Made by a program: the position numbers and the translations under genes. Below, piece by piece: positions 1-9,233 of a DNA stretch of 64,000 nt. This DNA comes from Phycisphaerae bacterium (lineage in GTDB: Bacteria > Planctomycetota > Phycisphaerae > Sedimentisphaerales > Anaerobacaceae). Location: the NCBI GenBank assembly GCA_021736645.1, contig JAIPFM010000144.1, positions 1 to 64,000 of the forward strand, given 5' to 3'. How positions within the stretch are numbered: position 1 is the stretch's first letter; each line of letters opens with the position of its first letter. The notes under the pieces were generated by a model that did not search any database, was not told the DNA's origin, and worked only from the letters and a program-made list of their open reading frames with translations.

Positions 1-22
1 AAACTATGCATAAGGACTGTTT

Positions 23-217
23 ATGAGAACCACACTTGATTTACCTCAAGGTTTGATTGAAGAGGCCATGAGTGTATCCCATTTCAAGACCAAGACGGCC
101 TTGATTATCCGGGCATTAGAAGAATTTGTTCGCCAGAATAAGATCGCCAAGATTAAGCAGTACAAAGGTCAGGTCGACCTGGATATTGATCTGAATGCCT
201 TACGGGACCGTTCATGA
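23..217 (+). CDS. vapB: VapB-type antitoxin
   Basis: A 64-aa protein that opens MRTTLDLPQGLIEEAM, the short beta-strand plus helix pattern of ribbon-helix-helix VapB antitoxins, followed by a charged C-terminal tail of the kind that wraps the toxin. It would bind and neutralise the PIN nuclease encoded next and repress the shared promoter. Its stop overlaps the toxin start by 4 nt (ATGA at 214-217), so the two are translationally coupled. AAGGA lies 7-8 nt before the ATG. Only 22 nt of upstream sequence is in the window, so the promoter is not visible. The pair looks somewhat AT-richer than the genes at 0.8-13 kb, as is common for mobile toxin-antitoxin modules. Confidence 0.85.
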   Translation: MRTTLDLPQGLIEEAMSVSHFKTKTALIIRALEEFVRQNKIAKIKQYKGQVDLDIDLNALRDRS

Positions 218-597
218 GTGTCCTGGTCGATAGCTCAATATGGATTGACTACTTGAGGCGTGCCAATCACAGCCAGGCCCTGGATAGGCTGATTGACGAT
301 AATGAATTGGTGGTCAATGACCTGATCCTGGCTGAACTGATCCCCGCACTCATGCTGAAACGACAACAGCACCTGATTAAGCTTCTAAAAGCGATTCGTC
401 GGTTGCCACTTCGCATTGACTGGGATGATTTGATCAAGATGCAGGTCAAATGTCTTGGTCAGGGCATTCATAAAGTGGGTATCCCGGATCTAATCATTGC
501 TCAGAACTCAATCCAGAACAAAGCCCCACTCTACACACGAGACAAGCATTTTCAGCGTCTGAGCTTGCACATCCCATTACGCCTGTTTTTGGAGTAG
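214..597 (+). CDS. vapC: VapC-type PIN-domain ribonuclease toxin
   Basis: A 127-aa PIN-domain protein. The acidic residues expected for Mg2+ binding are visible: Asp6 in VLVDSSIW, Glu41 in LILAELI, Asp93 in VGIPDLIIA and Asp110 in YTRDKHF. Family members cleave RNA (often tRNA or rRNA) when the antitoxin is degraded. It starts inside the antitoxin stop codon (ATGA overlap). Length and motif spacing are normal for VapC, so it looks intact. The RNA target cannot be read from the sequence. Confidence 0.88.
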   Translation: MSVLVDSSIWIDYLRRANHSQALDRLIDDNELVVNDLILAELIPALMLKRQQHLIKLLKAIRRLPLRIDWDDLIKMQVKCLGQGIHKVGIPDLIIAQNSIQNKAPLYTRDKHFQRLSLHIPLRLFLE

Positions 598-637
598 GTC
601 GGCTACTTATTTGTCTTGCTGCTTTTGGGTTTCTTGG

Positions 638-666
638 TTGAAACCAGCCAGAGAACAACGTATATA
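638..666 (+). promoter_or_regulatory. Putative sigma70-type promoter for the GT4 gene
   Basis: TTGAAA (638-643), a 17-nt spacer and TATATA (661-666). A transcript from here would carry about 125 nt of 5' UTR that includes both heptamer arrays before the glycosyltransferase ATG at 799. Confidence 0.5.
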
Positions 667-673
667 GACTGTA

Positions 674-708
674 GTTTTCAGTGTTCAGTGTTAGGTTTTA
701 AGTAAGTA
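674..708 (+). repeat. Heptamer array 1 (five 7-bp units)
   Basis: Reads GTTTTCA GTGTTCA GTGTTAG GTTTTAA GTAAGTA in strict 7-nt register. It lies between vapC and the GT4 gene, downstream of the putative promoter at 638-666. Confidence 0.7.
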
Positions 709-732
709 TTGGAATGGGCTTTCACCCATGCT

Positions 733-781
733 GTTCTAGGTTTTAGGTTTTAGGTTTTAGGTCCTGGGTTCCAGGTTCTGC
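733..781 (+). repeat. Heptamer array 2 (seven 7-bp units)
   Basis: Reads GTTCTAG, then GTTTTAG three times, then GTCCTGG, GTTCCAG and GTTCTGC. It ends 17 nt before the start codon of the glycosyltransferase. It is the cleanest array in the window. Confidence 0.85.
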
Positions 782-798
782 TTTAAGAAGGATCGTGC

Positions 799-2106
799 AT
801 GAAGATCATTCAGATTACACCCGGCTCCGGGGATAATTTTTATTGTGAAAACTGTCTGCGTGACCTGGAGATGGTCAAGGCATTGCGCAGCCTGGGTCAT
901 GATGTGCTCATGGTGCCTCTCTATCTCCCTTTGCAGATCAAAAAAGACGAGGGCGTGGCCAATGCGCCGATCTTTTACGGGGGTGTGAATGTGTACCTCC
1001 AGCAGAAGTTCACCCTATTCCAGAAGACACCGCGCTGGCTGGACAAGTGGCTGGACTCAAAACGCCTGCTCACGTGGGTGGCGCCCAAGGCAGGGATGAC
1101 AAGTTCCAGGGACCTGGGCGAGACCACGGTATCCATGCTCAAGGGAGAGCACGGGCACCAGATCAAGGAACTTCACCGATTGATGGACTGGTTGGCACTG
1201 GAGGAAAACAGGCCGGACGTGGTGTGCCTGTCCAATGTGCTCCTGGCAGGTCTGGCTGAATCGCTCAAGGCCCGCCTCCAGGTCCCTGTGGTGTGCTGGC
1301 TCCAGGATGAAGAGTGCTTTGTGGATACGCTGGAGCAGCCCTATGCCGGTGAGGCCTGGAATTTGCTGCAAGAGATTTCTGGCGAGTCGATTGACGGATT
1401 CGTGTCGGTCAGTGAGTTTTACAAACAACGCATGGTGTCGCGACTCAATGTGAATGAGTCCAAGGTCAAGGTGATCCCTCTGGGCATCAATCTTGATTTG
1501 TATACGCCTGCACCCGATCCGCCTATTGTTCCGGTGATTGGTTTTCTGTCGAGACTCTGCAGGCTGCGCGGCCTGGACACCCTGGTGGAGGCCTTTATTC
1601 AACTCAGGCAAACAGAGTCACTGTCGAATGTGCGTCTGCACATGGCAGGGGGCTCCAATACCGCAGATGAGCCGTTCATTGCGTCTCTGAAATCCAGGCT
1701 GGATCAGGCCGGTTTGTTGGGAGACGTGCTGTTTGAACAGGACTTTACGTTCGAAGCGCGCCATAGATTTTTACAGGGCGTATCCGTGGTGTGTGTGCCT
1801 GAAACGGAACCGGCAGCGCATGCACTCTATGTACTGGAAGCTCTGGCCATGGGCGTGCCCGTGGTGGAGCCCTACATGGGTGCCATACCTGAACTGATCG
1901 AAACCACACAGGGTGGGGTACTCTATCAGGGCGAGAATGCAGATGCCGTGGCACAGGCCCTGGAGCCGCTGCTTGCCGATCCGATGAAGGCAAGAACCCT
2001 GGGCGACAAGGGACGTCAAGGCGTGCTCGAGCATTTTGACATCAAAGATGTGGCAGCCAGTATTATTGCGTACTATGACACTGTCGTATCTCAAGCTCGT
2101 GGGTAG
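799..2106 (+). CDS. GT4-family glycosyltransferase
   Basis: A 435-aa protein with the two Rossmann-like lobes of GT-B enzymes. The N-terminal acceptor lobe starts MKIIQITPGSGDNFYCENC. The linker carries VIPLGINLDLY, and the C-terminal nucleotide-sugar lobe begins with VIGFLSRLCRLRGLDTLVEA. Near the C-terminus EALAMGVPVVEP and the preceding Glu form the E-x7-E donor-binding motif typical of GT4. No membrane segments are seen, so it should act in the cytoplasm. AGAAGGATCGTGC precedes the ATG. It is followed after 54 nt by a secreted beta-helix protein in the same direction. The sugar and acceptor are unknown; a role in cell-surface or exopolysaccharide synthesis is only inference. Confidence 0.85.
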   Translation: MKIIQITPGSGDNFYCENCLRDLEMVKALRSLGHDVLMVPLYLPLQIKKDEGVANAPIFYGGVNVYLQQKFTLFQKTPRWLDKWLDSKRLLTWVAPKAGMTSSRDLGETTVSMLKGEHGHQIKELHRLMDWLALEENRPDVVCLSNVLLAGLAESLKARLQVPVVCWLQDEECFVDTLEQPYAGEAWNLLQEISGESIDGFVSVSEFYKQRMVSRLNVNESKVKVIPLGINLDLYTPAPDPPIVPVIGFLSRLCRLRGLDTLVEAFIQLRQTESLSNVRLHMAGGSNTADEPFIASLKSRLDQAGLLGDVLFEQDFTFEARHRFLQGVSVVCVPETEPAAHALYVLEALAMGVPVVEPYMGAIPELIETTQGGVLYQGENADAVAQALEPLLADPMKARTLGDKGRQGVLEHFDIKDVAASIIAYYDTVVSQARG

Positions 2107-2160
2107 AGGATTGTCTGATTGGCCGTTGCTTCCAAGCGACATCTGGCAGGAGATAAGAGT

Positions 2161-4359
2161 ATGAGACCAGCCGTGTTGGTATTTTTGTGTATGACGACTG
2201 TGGCATGGGGCGCACAGACAATCCATGTCTCCCCTGCAGGGGGGACGGTGTCGGACGGCAGCTTAGAACATCCTTATGCAACGCTGGAGCAGGCACGCGA
2301 CGCCATTCGTGCGGGGCGTAAAAGCGGTGTCATCAAACGGGATGACGAGGTGACGGTCCTGATTGAGCCGGGGATCTATGTCCAGGCCGGCACCCTGAAG
2401 CTGAGCCGGGAAGACGGCGGTAGTACGAAGTCGCCAGTCATTTATCAGGCGTCGAAGCAGGGAAAGGTGCACCTGGTCGGCGGAGTGTCACTGGATCCAA
2501 CGCGGTTCAAGCCGGCGACTGATACGGCTGTCCTGGAAAGACTGCAGCCTGCGGCACGTGCTCACGTTGTTGTATGTGATGTGTCAGCGCACGCTCCCAG
2601 GGGCGGCTTTCCTCCGTTCAAAACCGCCTATCAAGGGGTGCCCGCAGAACCGCTGCTGTACGTCAACGGTAGTCCCATGACCATGGCACGCTGGCCCAAC
2701 CTGACGTCGGACCAGGGCAATTGGGCCGGGTTTACCAAGGTGATCGACACCGGCTTACCTGACACGGAGTCCAAAGATCCGGCCAAAAAGAAGAGGCGCG
2801 CCGGTTCGTTTGTGTTCGATGACCCTCGCCCCACGCATTGGGATATCGACCAAGGCGTCTGGCTCTTCGGCTACTGGACGCACGACTGGTCCGATGAAGT
2901 GATCCGCATCGCGTCCTATGATGCGGACCAAAAGCTCATCCAATTGGCCGCGCCGCATAATTACGGGATCATGGCCGGGACCTGGGGACGCAATGAACGC
3001 CGCTTCTACGCCCTGAACCTGCTGGAAGAGTTGGATGCCCCGGGCGAGTGGTACCTGGACCGCACCCATAACCTGCTTTATCTCTATCCGGAATCCGGGT
3101 TCGCCTGCGCACAGGTTGTGCTCACAACACTGACCACACCCATGGTGGACATTGACGGGACCGAGCACCTCAGGTTCCGTGAACTCGATCTTGAGTATGG
3201 ACACTCACTCGGGTTTTCCGTCAAGAACGCCAAGGATGTGCACATCGAGGGCTGCGTGGTCGCCAATTTTGCAGCAGGCGGCGTGTCGCTGAACGGGACC
3301 GACTGCTCCGTACGTTCCTGTGACCTCTTTAATTTGGGTCGAGCCGGTATCAGCGTCAGCGGGGGGGACAGGAAAACACTGACTAACGGCAACAATGTGA
3401 TTGATAACAACCACATCCACCATTTCGGTTTGTTCCAGCGAACCTACGCGCCTGGCATAGGACTCAATGGTTGCGGCAACGTGCTGCGACACAACTGTAT
3501 TCATGACGCGCCGCATACCGCCGTACTCTACGGAGGCAACGAGCATCTGATCGAATTCAACAACGTCTATCGCGTGGTGATGGAGACCGGCGACGCAGGT
3601 GCGTTTTATACGGGGCGCGACTGGACCACCCAGGGCAATGTCCTCAAATACAACTACATCCATGATCTGGGCGGAGGAGACGCGGATCACGTCAACACCA
3701 TGGGTTTCTATTTCGACGATTGCGACTGCGGCGACGAAGTCACTGGCAACGTCTTCTTTCGAGCCGGTCGCGCGATCATGATCGGCGGCGGCCGTGAGCA
3801 CCCCATTACCAACAATCTTGTTGTGGAATGTCCCATAGGCCTGCACATCGATTCACGCGGCATGAGCTGGGCGCAGTGGAACGAACCCGACACGAGTTGG
3901 TGGTTGGAAGGCAAGGCCGAGAAGATGGACTATAAGCAGCCGCCCTGGAGCGAACGTTACCCACGTTTGGCCCGCATCATGCAGGACAGTCCCCGCGAGC
4001 CGCTCTACAATCCCATACGCAACAACCTGTTCATAGACTGCACACAACAGGTCTGCAATTTTGACGGTAAGGTGATGGACTTGATGGACAAGTTCGAACT
4101 CGAGAACAACCTGGCCGTTTTTACTGCCAGCACCCAGGAGATCCCCCTGAAAAAGGGCATCAAAGGCTTCCGCACACTGAACGGCACATTGCAGGCCCCG
4201 ATCGACTTCGGGTTTGAAGACCGTGACGCCGGCAATTTCAACCTGCGTTCAAATGCCAAGCTCACTCAAATCGCGCCCCATTTTCAAGCCATCCCGTTCG
4301 ATAAGATCGGCCTGTACAAAGACGAGTTTCGTAAAGAACTACCGGACAAGTCATTTTAG
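2161..4359 (+). CDS. Secreted right-handed parallel beta-helix protein
   Basis: About 732 aa from the ATG at 2161, chosen because AGGAG sits 8 nt upstream and the product opens with a Sec signal peptide (MRPAVLVFLCMTTVAWGAQ). An in-frame TTG at 2119 would put 14 polar residues in front of it. The region after the signal (IHVSPAGG...GSLEHPYATLEQARDAIR) is the usual entry to secreted pectate-lyase-like beta-helix proteins. The middle (residues about 330-560) is rich in N/H/G repeats such as NNVIDNNHIHHFG and LIEFNNVYRV, typical of parallel beta-helix coils. Such proteins are commonly polysaccharide lyases or glycoside hydrolases. The substrate cannot be assigned and no catalytic residues were identified with confidence. 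Confidence 0.8.
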   Translation: MRPAVLVFLCMTTVAWGAQTIHVSPAGGTVSDGSLEHPYATLEQARDAIRAGRKSGVIKRDDEVTVLIEPGIYVQAGTLKLSREDGGSTKSPVIYQASKQGKVHLVGGVSLDPTRFKPATDTAVLERLQPAARAHVVVCDVSAHAPRGGFPPFKTAYQGVPAEPLLYVNGSPMTMARWPNLTSDQGNWAGFTKVIDTGLPDTESKDPAKKKRRAGSFVFDDPRPTHWDIDQGVWLFGYWTHDWSDEVIRIASYDADQKLIQLAAPHNYGIMAGTWGRNERRFYALNLLEELDAPGEWYLDRTHNLLYLYPESGFACAQVVLTTLTTPMVDIDGTEHLRFRELDLEYGHSLGFSVKNAKDVHIEGCVVANFAAGGVSLNGTDCSVRSCDLFNLGRAGISVSGGDRKTLTNGNNVIDNNHIHHFGLFQRTYAPGIGLNGCGNVLRHNCIHDAPHTAVLYGGNEHLIEFNNVYRVVMETGDAGAFYTGRDWTTQGNVLKYNYIHDLGGGDADHVNTMGFYFDDCDCGDEVTGNVFFRAGRAIMIGGGREHPITNNLVVECPIGLHIDSRGMSWAQWNEPDTSWWLEGKAEKMDYKQPPWSERYPRLARIMQDSPREPLYNPIRNNLFIDCTQQVCNFDGKVMDLMDKFELENNLAVFTASTQEIPLKKGIKGFRTLNGTLQAPIDFGFEDRDAGNFNLRSNAKLTQIAPHFQAIPFDKIGLYKDEFRKELPDKSF

Positions 4360-4372
4360 GTGCCACGATTGA

Positions 4373-4388
4373 GCAGGACCTGTCCTGC
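4373..4388. other. Short perfect dyad between beta-helix and PH-like genes
   Basis: GCAGGAC-CT-GTCCTGC, 7-bp arms with a 2-nt centre, in the 65-nt gap before the small membrane protein gene. It could be a hairpin in the transcript or an operator. No T-tract follows, so it is not a standard terminator. Confidence 0.3.
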
Positions 4389-4424
4389 GTGCAGTCAAAG
4401 AGAGAGTTCCCTGCGAGGTTAACC

Positions 4425-4886
4425 ATGATTTACGAATATGAGCATACCCAGCCTGGAACACTGATGCGGATCGTTTTCGGCGGTTTCATCGTCTTCTTTG
4501 CCTGCGTTGCCCTGGTCACGGCCGGTCGTGACCCATGGGAGAGTCGGCTCCCAATCCTCCTGGCCTTGGGCATCTTGGTGGGGTGCCTGTTCCTCTTCCA
4601 TGCGTTGACGGTGACGGTGTCGACCGACGCCATCCAACTCCGCTTCGGTATCGGGCTCATCCGAAAACGCTTTGCCGTGGCCCAGGTGCAGGACGCCGCG
4701 GTTGTCAGGAATCGCTGGTACTACGGCTGGGGAATACGACTGGGGCCCCGCGGGTGGATCTTCAATGTCTCGGGATTCGATGCCGTGGAAATCCGGATGA
4801 AAAACAATCGGCAGTACCGTATCGGCACGGATGATCCGGAGGCCTTATTGGCGGCCATCCAGTCCGCAATAACAAAGAGCATGTAA
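4425..4886 (+). CDS. Small membrane protein with PH-like domain
   Basis: About 153 aa from the ATG at 4425, which has GAGG 8 nt upstream; a GTG at 4389 would add 12 residues with no clear ribosome site. Two hydrophobic segments (residues about 12-31 and 40-62) are followed by a soluble C-terminal domain of about 90 residues with alternating strands (TDAIQLRFGIGLIRKRFAVAQ...GWIFNVSGFDAVEIRMKN...YRIGTDDPEALLAAIQSAI). That pattern resembles bacterial PH-like (bPH/YdbT-type) membrane proteins. Function unknown. It is convergent with the large exported protein gene; a 22-nt palindrome lies between them. Confidence 0.65.
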   Translation: MIYEYEHTQPGTLMRIVFGGFIVFFACVALVTAGRDPWESRLPILLALGILVGCLFLFHALTVTVSTDAIQLRFGIGLIRKRFAVAQVQDAAVVRNRWYYGWGIRLGPRGWIFNVSGFDAVEIRMKNNRQYRIGTDDPEALLAAIQSAITKSM

Positions 4887-4930
4887 CGCCTTAGCCGATG
4901 GATGGGGAGGCGCCTGCACTTGTCGGGTCA

Positions 4931-4952
4931 ATTTTGCAGTTAACTGCAAAAT
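4931..4952. other. 22-bp perfect palindrome between convergent genes
   Basis: ATTTTGCAGTT followed by its exact reverse complement AACTGCAAAAT. It sits between the 3' ends of two converging genes (ending at 4886 and 5128). As RNA it folds into an 8-bp stem with a TTAA loop on either strand, so a bidirectional transcription barrier is possible. Perfect symmetry also suits a dimeric DNA-binding protein. Nothing else is evident in the 4887-5127 gap. Confidence 0.5.
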
Positions 4953-5127
4953 CTTATGGGTCACTCCTTTCTCATCTGAAGTAGAATGCATATTGAGCCC
5001 AAAAGCATAAAGGCCAGGTCTGGCCCAGCGAAGCTCCACTTTTGTGCCTTTTGTGAGCCAGCACATCCCGCGACTCCTATTCAAATTACGGAGTGAATCA
5101 CATACTCCCAATCGGATGAGCATGGCT

Positions 5128-7869
5128 TCAGTTGACAGGCGACTTGCTGGTATAGTTTCTGGTTTTGGTGCCGGACTCGTCGTATTCCGTGACATTGTAC
5201 TCATAGTCCTCTTGGTAATTTCCGCTGAGCGTCTGGTATAGGATTCTCTGGCCCGTGGGCGTGTAGGTTGCCTGCCATTGGATAATACCTGGAGCAATGT
5301 ACCCCTTGTGCAGGCCGACCGGCAATCCCTTTTCATAGTGCGCTTCGGTTTTGCGAAACCAGCCATGTTCTTCGTCCTTGATATCCACAGTCAATTCGCC
5401 GTGACGTTGATTGTCCTCGTAAAAGGAGATTTCGCGATACACTTCTATACCGTCTGTTAAAGAACGAACCACGTGTCTGCCTTGAAGTTGGCCCTTTCCG
5501 TCCACATAGTACGTCTTCCTTTGGTTTCCCTTGGACTCTTCCTTTTTCACCCACCCCTGGCTCAGGTAAAATTCTTTTTCATTGAAATCGTCATCGTTCA
5601 CCAGACCGATGGCAAGCAGTTTCTTGAGGTCCATACTGTCTATCTCGTCGTAGAATTGCCTGAATGCAGGATTGTCCTTGGCCCGATTGCTGGCCATCTT
5701 CTTGGCCAGGGCCTCCAGCTTGGCCCGGGCTTTTACCACAGCCAATTTGTGCATGCTGTTTTCTTTGTACCAGTCCAGAGACTGTATGGCTTTATTGAAT
5801 GCCCCCAGCTTTTGAGAGACTTCGGCGGTCATCTTGCCGTTGTTTTCTTTGAGAATCTTCTGGTAGGCTGCCCGATGTTCATCCAAACGTTTTTTCAGGA
5901 ATTGGCCATACCAGAGGTCGCTGCGCGTGAATACATCGTCCAGGTCATAACGCACTGTGGTCTTGCCATAGGACACGGTTTTGGCGGACTGGATTTCGCC
6001 AATACGATCCAGAAACGTGTCAAACTCCGTGGACACGCGAGCATTTCGGTGAGCAATTTCCAGGCGGTAGGTGCCGATTCTCGCCTTGAATTCGTCGTAA
6101 TTCTGTCTCGCGGCGTGCATATCTTGCCTGTCGCTCAATAGACCGGTTCCCTCGGAGATCAGCTGATACGGCTTGACCACGGCCCCCACGGTCTTGCCAA
6201 TGACAAGGTTCTTGATGATGTCCAGGCCCACGTCGTTGACCGATCGCAGCACACCCCGCGTGGTGGCCCAGAGCACTGAGGGATCGTTGCCTGCTGCCAA
6301 ATCGGCCTCGAACTGTTTTTGGGATTCGGCAAAGGCCTTGCGCGATGTTTTGGTATAGTTGTCCAGGCCCAGCGCATAATACGTTCCCTGTGCCACCGTG
6401 GTGCCGTAAAACTCCAGAATGCTTTCGTCGCCAGTCATGTTTGACAGGAATTCTCCTTCTGCACGTTTGAAGCCATGGAATGCCCCAATCCCGGCATCCA
6501 CATGGCCCAGAACGGTTTTACATTCCTGAAGAGACTGCGCCTTTGCTGCCTGCCTGCTGATTTCCTGATCAAACTTCTGGGCCTGATTCATACCTCGCTT
6601 GTTTTTGGCCAGAAGTTTGTTTTCTAATTGACTGGCCGTGTAGGGAATGCCCGTTTTCTTGTCCAGGTAGCGCACGCCGCCCTTACGCATTTCTTGGGTG
6701 ATATCCATGCCCTCCAGGTGGGCCATGGTGGCCAGGTTGCCATTCCTCGTGGCCCCTCGAATGGCGTAATATCGGTTTCGATTCTGCTGGTAGAGCTTGT
6801 CCTTATAGGCCGAGGCAGTGATAAAATCTCCCTTTTTCAGGGCCTGTTTATATTTCTCGGTTGTGCCTTCGATTTCAATATCATCATATAGACTACTCAT
6901 TTTGTACTCAGACCGAATCTTTTCCAGGCATCTACTCTGGACTGTTTTTACGGCCTGTTGATACTCATCATCAAGCAGATTCGGATTGACCATACCTGAA
7001 CTTTTTACAGTGTGTCCGCCCTTGACCAGAACCATGGAATCTTCGAAACTAAGAGACTGGCCCTTTTGCACCTTCTGAACCACGGTGTCGATGTCCGGGT
7101 AACGTGTCTTTTTGGTTGGATTTTCAGATTCGATGCGTATGGTGGCCTTGACCAGCATCTGCACATCGTCCACTGACATGTGGGCAGTATTTTTTAAGGC
7201 CGCCCCATGGCTTTTTTTGACATTGTCAAGGAGGTACAGACTCGGGTCCTTGTAAATCATCTTCCCTTCTGGTGTAAAAAATGCCCCCACCACCATTTCC
7301 GGATCTTCGAAGTAACCGGCCTGAAAACGGCGTTTTGCATCTTTGGGTGTAAAAATAGTGGTCTCGAGTTCTGCGATCGTGGCAGATCCTCCCTTTTGGT
7401 ATTTGCCGTTGACCCGGTCCTCCACGGTATACCCCATACCCTTGGCAGCCGTGAGAACCCGATCGAAGTCCGTCTTGGTAACCAGGGAGGCCAGGTCAAT
7501 ATCTCCCAGTACACCCCTGGATTTGAGATTTTGTGAAAAATCCGTTTTCGTAAAATCCAGGTATGTCCCTGTAAACGCAGGGATCTTAACGCCAGCCTTG
7601 TCGAACACGGCCTTGAGTTGATAGTAGCGTTCAGGTTCCAAGGTGCGGGCCATGGTCAGGATATCGCCTCGGACCTCAAACAGCTCCTTAAAAGAGGTGT
7701 TTCCGTCTCTGGCGAGCTTCTCTTCCAGGGACAGGGTGTAGTCGTTGGTTTTGGCGGCATTGGCCCTGTAATCATCGCCGGGAATTGCGCCCAGTACTGG
7801 GACATGGGACATAAAAAGCGTGAGGAAAACCCATGAAAACCAGAGACATGATTTCTGCATTGACTTCAT
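5128..7869 (-). CDS. Large exported protein with C-terminal MORN-like repeats
   Basis: About 913 aa when started at the ATG at 7869, which has AGGAGG 7 nt upstream and overlaps the preceding lipoprotein stop by 4 nt (ATGA). It opens with a signal peptide (MKSMQKSCLWFSWVFLTLFMSHVPVLGA). Most of the protein is charged and predicted helical with no domain I recognise. The last 150 residues show spaced Y/F..G..HG motifs (YVDGKGQLQGRHV, FYEDNQRHGELTV, HYEKGLPVGLHKGY, YTPTGQRILYQT), a pattern like MORN/YwqK-type repeats. It is coupled to the lipoprotein and presumably works with it at the cell envelope. The function is not known. Confidence 0.7.
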   Translation of the reverse strand: MKSMQKSCLWFSWVFLTLFMSHVPVLGAIPGDDYRANAAKTNDYTLSLEEKLARDGNTSFKELFEVRGDILTMARTLEPERYYQLKAVFDKAGVKIPAFTGTYLDFTKTDFSQNLKSRGVLGDIDLASLVTKTDFDRVLTAAKGMGYTVEDRVNGKYQKGGSATIAELETTIFTPKDAKRRFQAGYFEDPEMVVGAFFTPEGKMIYKDPSLYLLDNVKKSHGAALKNTAHMSVDDVQMLVKATIRIESENPTKKTRYPDIDTVVQKVQKGQSLSFEDSMVLVKGGHTVKSSGMVNPNLLDDEYQQAVKTVQSRCLEKIRSEYKMSSLYDDIEIEGTTEKYKQALKKGDFITASAYKDKLYQQNRNRYYAIRGATRNGNLATMAHLEGMDITQEMRKGGVRYLDKKTGIPYTASQLENKLLAKNKRGMNQAQKFDQEISRQAAKAQSLQECKTVLGHVDAGIGAFHGFKRAEGEFLSNMTGDESILEFYGTTVAQGTYYALGLDNYTKTSRKAFAESQKQFEADLAAGNDPSVLWATTRGVLRSVNDVGLDIIKNLVIGKTVGAVVKPYQLISEGTGLLSDRQDMHAARQNYDEFKARIGTYRLEIAHRNARVSTEFDTFLDRIGEIQSAKTVSYGKTTVRYDLDDVFTRSDLWYGQFLKKRLDEHRAAYQKILKENNGKMTAEVSQKLGAFNKAIQSLDWYKENSMHKLAVVKARAKLEALAKKMASNRAKDNPAFRQFYDEIDSMDLKKLLAIGLVNDDDFNEKEFYLSQGWVKKEESKGNQRKTYYVDGKGQLQGRHVVRSLTDGIEVYREISFYEDNQRHGELTVDIKDEEHGWFRKTEAHYEKGLPVGLHKGYIAPGIIQWQATYTPTGQRILYQTLSGNYQEDYEYNVTEYDESGTKTRNYTSKSPVN

Positions 7870-9233
7870 CCCTGCACCTCCTCTTGCCATGTGTTCATAA
7901 GAAGCCTGGCATACTCGCGCGACTGCGGACTGCTGTCAGGTTCATTCTGGACTCGTGCCAGCTGCTGTTGGGCACCCTGGATATCCCCGGACTGCTTGAG
8001 CAGGATCGCATACCCCAGAACCACAGAATCCCGGAATACGGGTGTGCCCATATCTCCCAGGAATGTCAGTCCCCTGGACAGTTGGCCGTCCAGAATGTAG
8101 CTGGAGGTCAACATGCTGACCAGGGCTCCGTCCAGCTTGTCGTCCGTACCCTGCGCGCATACCGCCTTGACCACGGCCTCTGCGTGGTCCATACACTCCG
8201 AAAAATTCTGCTGGCGAAAGCACAGCTCTGTCAACATTACCAGGGCATCCCTCTGCTGGGGCTGTAACGTTAAAACCGTCTCAAGCGTGAGTTGTGCCCT
8301 GAGGTCATAATCTGCCTGGTCACTGACCTTAAGGTACAGGGCCCCCAGCAGCAATTGATACGCTACGTTCTCAGGTGCCAGATCTACAGCAGACCGACCG
8401 TATTGAATGGCCAACTCATAGGCTGCGAGATCCAGTTCCGATTCTGCAATGTGCGCCAGATCAATGGCCTTGCGATATCTCAGCTCGGCCAGCGCCGCAT
8501 AGTTTTCCAGAGAAGGATCAGACGCCAGCGTCTCCAGTAGCCTGGCCTCGTCCTGAAAGACACCCGGTTTGGGCGGCTCACCCGTGGTCCCGTGCGACCG
8601 CTGCACTGGATTTTCCGGCTCAGGCCCGGTGATCTGGAGTCTCACCAGGGTCTTGTCCTCTGGGAGTATGCCTGGCCCGACCCGGATCAGATAGCGTCCT
8701 CCCTGTGTGCACGGGAATTCCACAGCATTTGAGAAAGGCATCTCAGGATGGATCATGCCGCTGGCCACTACATCATTGTGATCCGTGACAATGCTGTATT
8801 GCAGAGGTATGGCACGGCTGACCAGCCATTGGATCTCATAGATTCCCTCCATTGCTGCGTCAAACTGGCAGCACAGGCCGTCACCTGTCAAGGGCGCGAC
8901 AAAGGCGTCATCTCCTGGTTGAAAGATCCGGGCTGCAGGGTCGATCCGGTCTGTACTGGCCACAAAGATCGCCTTTGACACGGGGCTCTTCTCCAGGGTG
9001 GATGCCGTGTCAGCACCCACCGGAGGCGATTCAGTATCCCGGGGCATGTCATCATTGTTTGGCCGAGGCGTCTGCCCTGTATCAGCACGCGGGGACATGG
9101 GCCCGGCAGTCCCGGCCTCTTCTCCAGGCCGGGGTTTGGAGTCCTCCTTGTTACAGCCGGACACGACCAGACTCATCAGGAGACACAGAGTACACAGCCA
9201 AAGACAACGGAGCTTGGAAATGTGGATAACCAT
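7866..9233 (-). CDS. Lipoprotein with TPR-like C-terminal half
   Basis: About 455 aa. The start at 9233 is chosen because GAGGAGAATT precedes it and a lipoprotein signal follows directly (hydrophobic stretch ending LVVSGC, Cys about residue 27). A low-complexity linker of P, E, D and T comes next (to about 110), then a beta-rich segment, then a helical region from about 230 with TPR-like spacing (LAYELAIQYGRSAVDLAPENVAYQLLLGALYLK, LETVLTLQPQQRDALVMLTELCFRQQNFSECMDHAEAVV). TPRs mediate protein contacts, so it is probably a membrane-anchored partner of the exported protein whose start it overlaps. No more specific function can be given. Confidence 0.75.
   Translation of the reverse strand: MVIHISKLRCLWLCTLCLLMSLVVSGCNKEDSKPRPGEEAGTAGPMSPRADTGQTPRPNNDDMPRDTESPPVGADTASTLEKSPVSKAIFVASTDRIDPAARIFQPGDDAFVAPLTGDGLCCQFDAAMEGIYEIQWLVSRAIPLQYSIVTDHNDVVASGMIHPEMPFSNAVEFPCTQGGRYLIRVGPGILPEDKTLVRLQITGPEPENPVQRSHGTTGEPPKPGVFQDEARLLETLASDPSLENYAALAELRYRKAIDLAHIAESELDLAAYELAIQYGRSAVDLAPENVAYQLLLGALYLKVSDQADYDLRAQLTLETVLTLQPQQRDALVMLTELCFRQQNFSECMDHAEAVVKAVCAQGTDDKLDGALVSMLTSSYILDGQLSRGLTFLGDMGTPVFRDSVVLGYAILLKQSGDIQGAQQQLARVQNEPDSSPQSREYARLLMNTWQEEVQG

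Noticed and set aside
674-781. CRISPR array interpretation of the repeat tracts
   Set aside because: Units are 7 bp and directly abutting with no spacers, and no cas genes are nearby.
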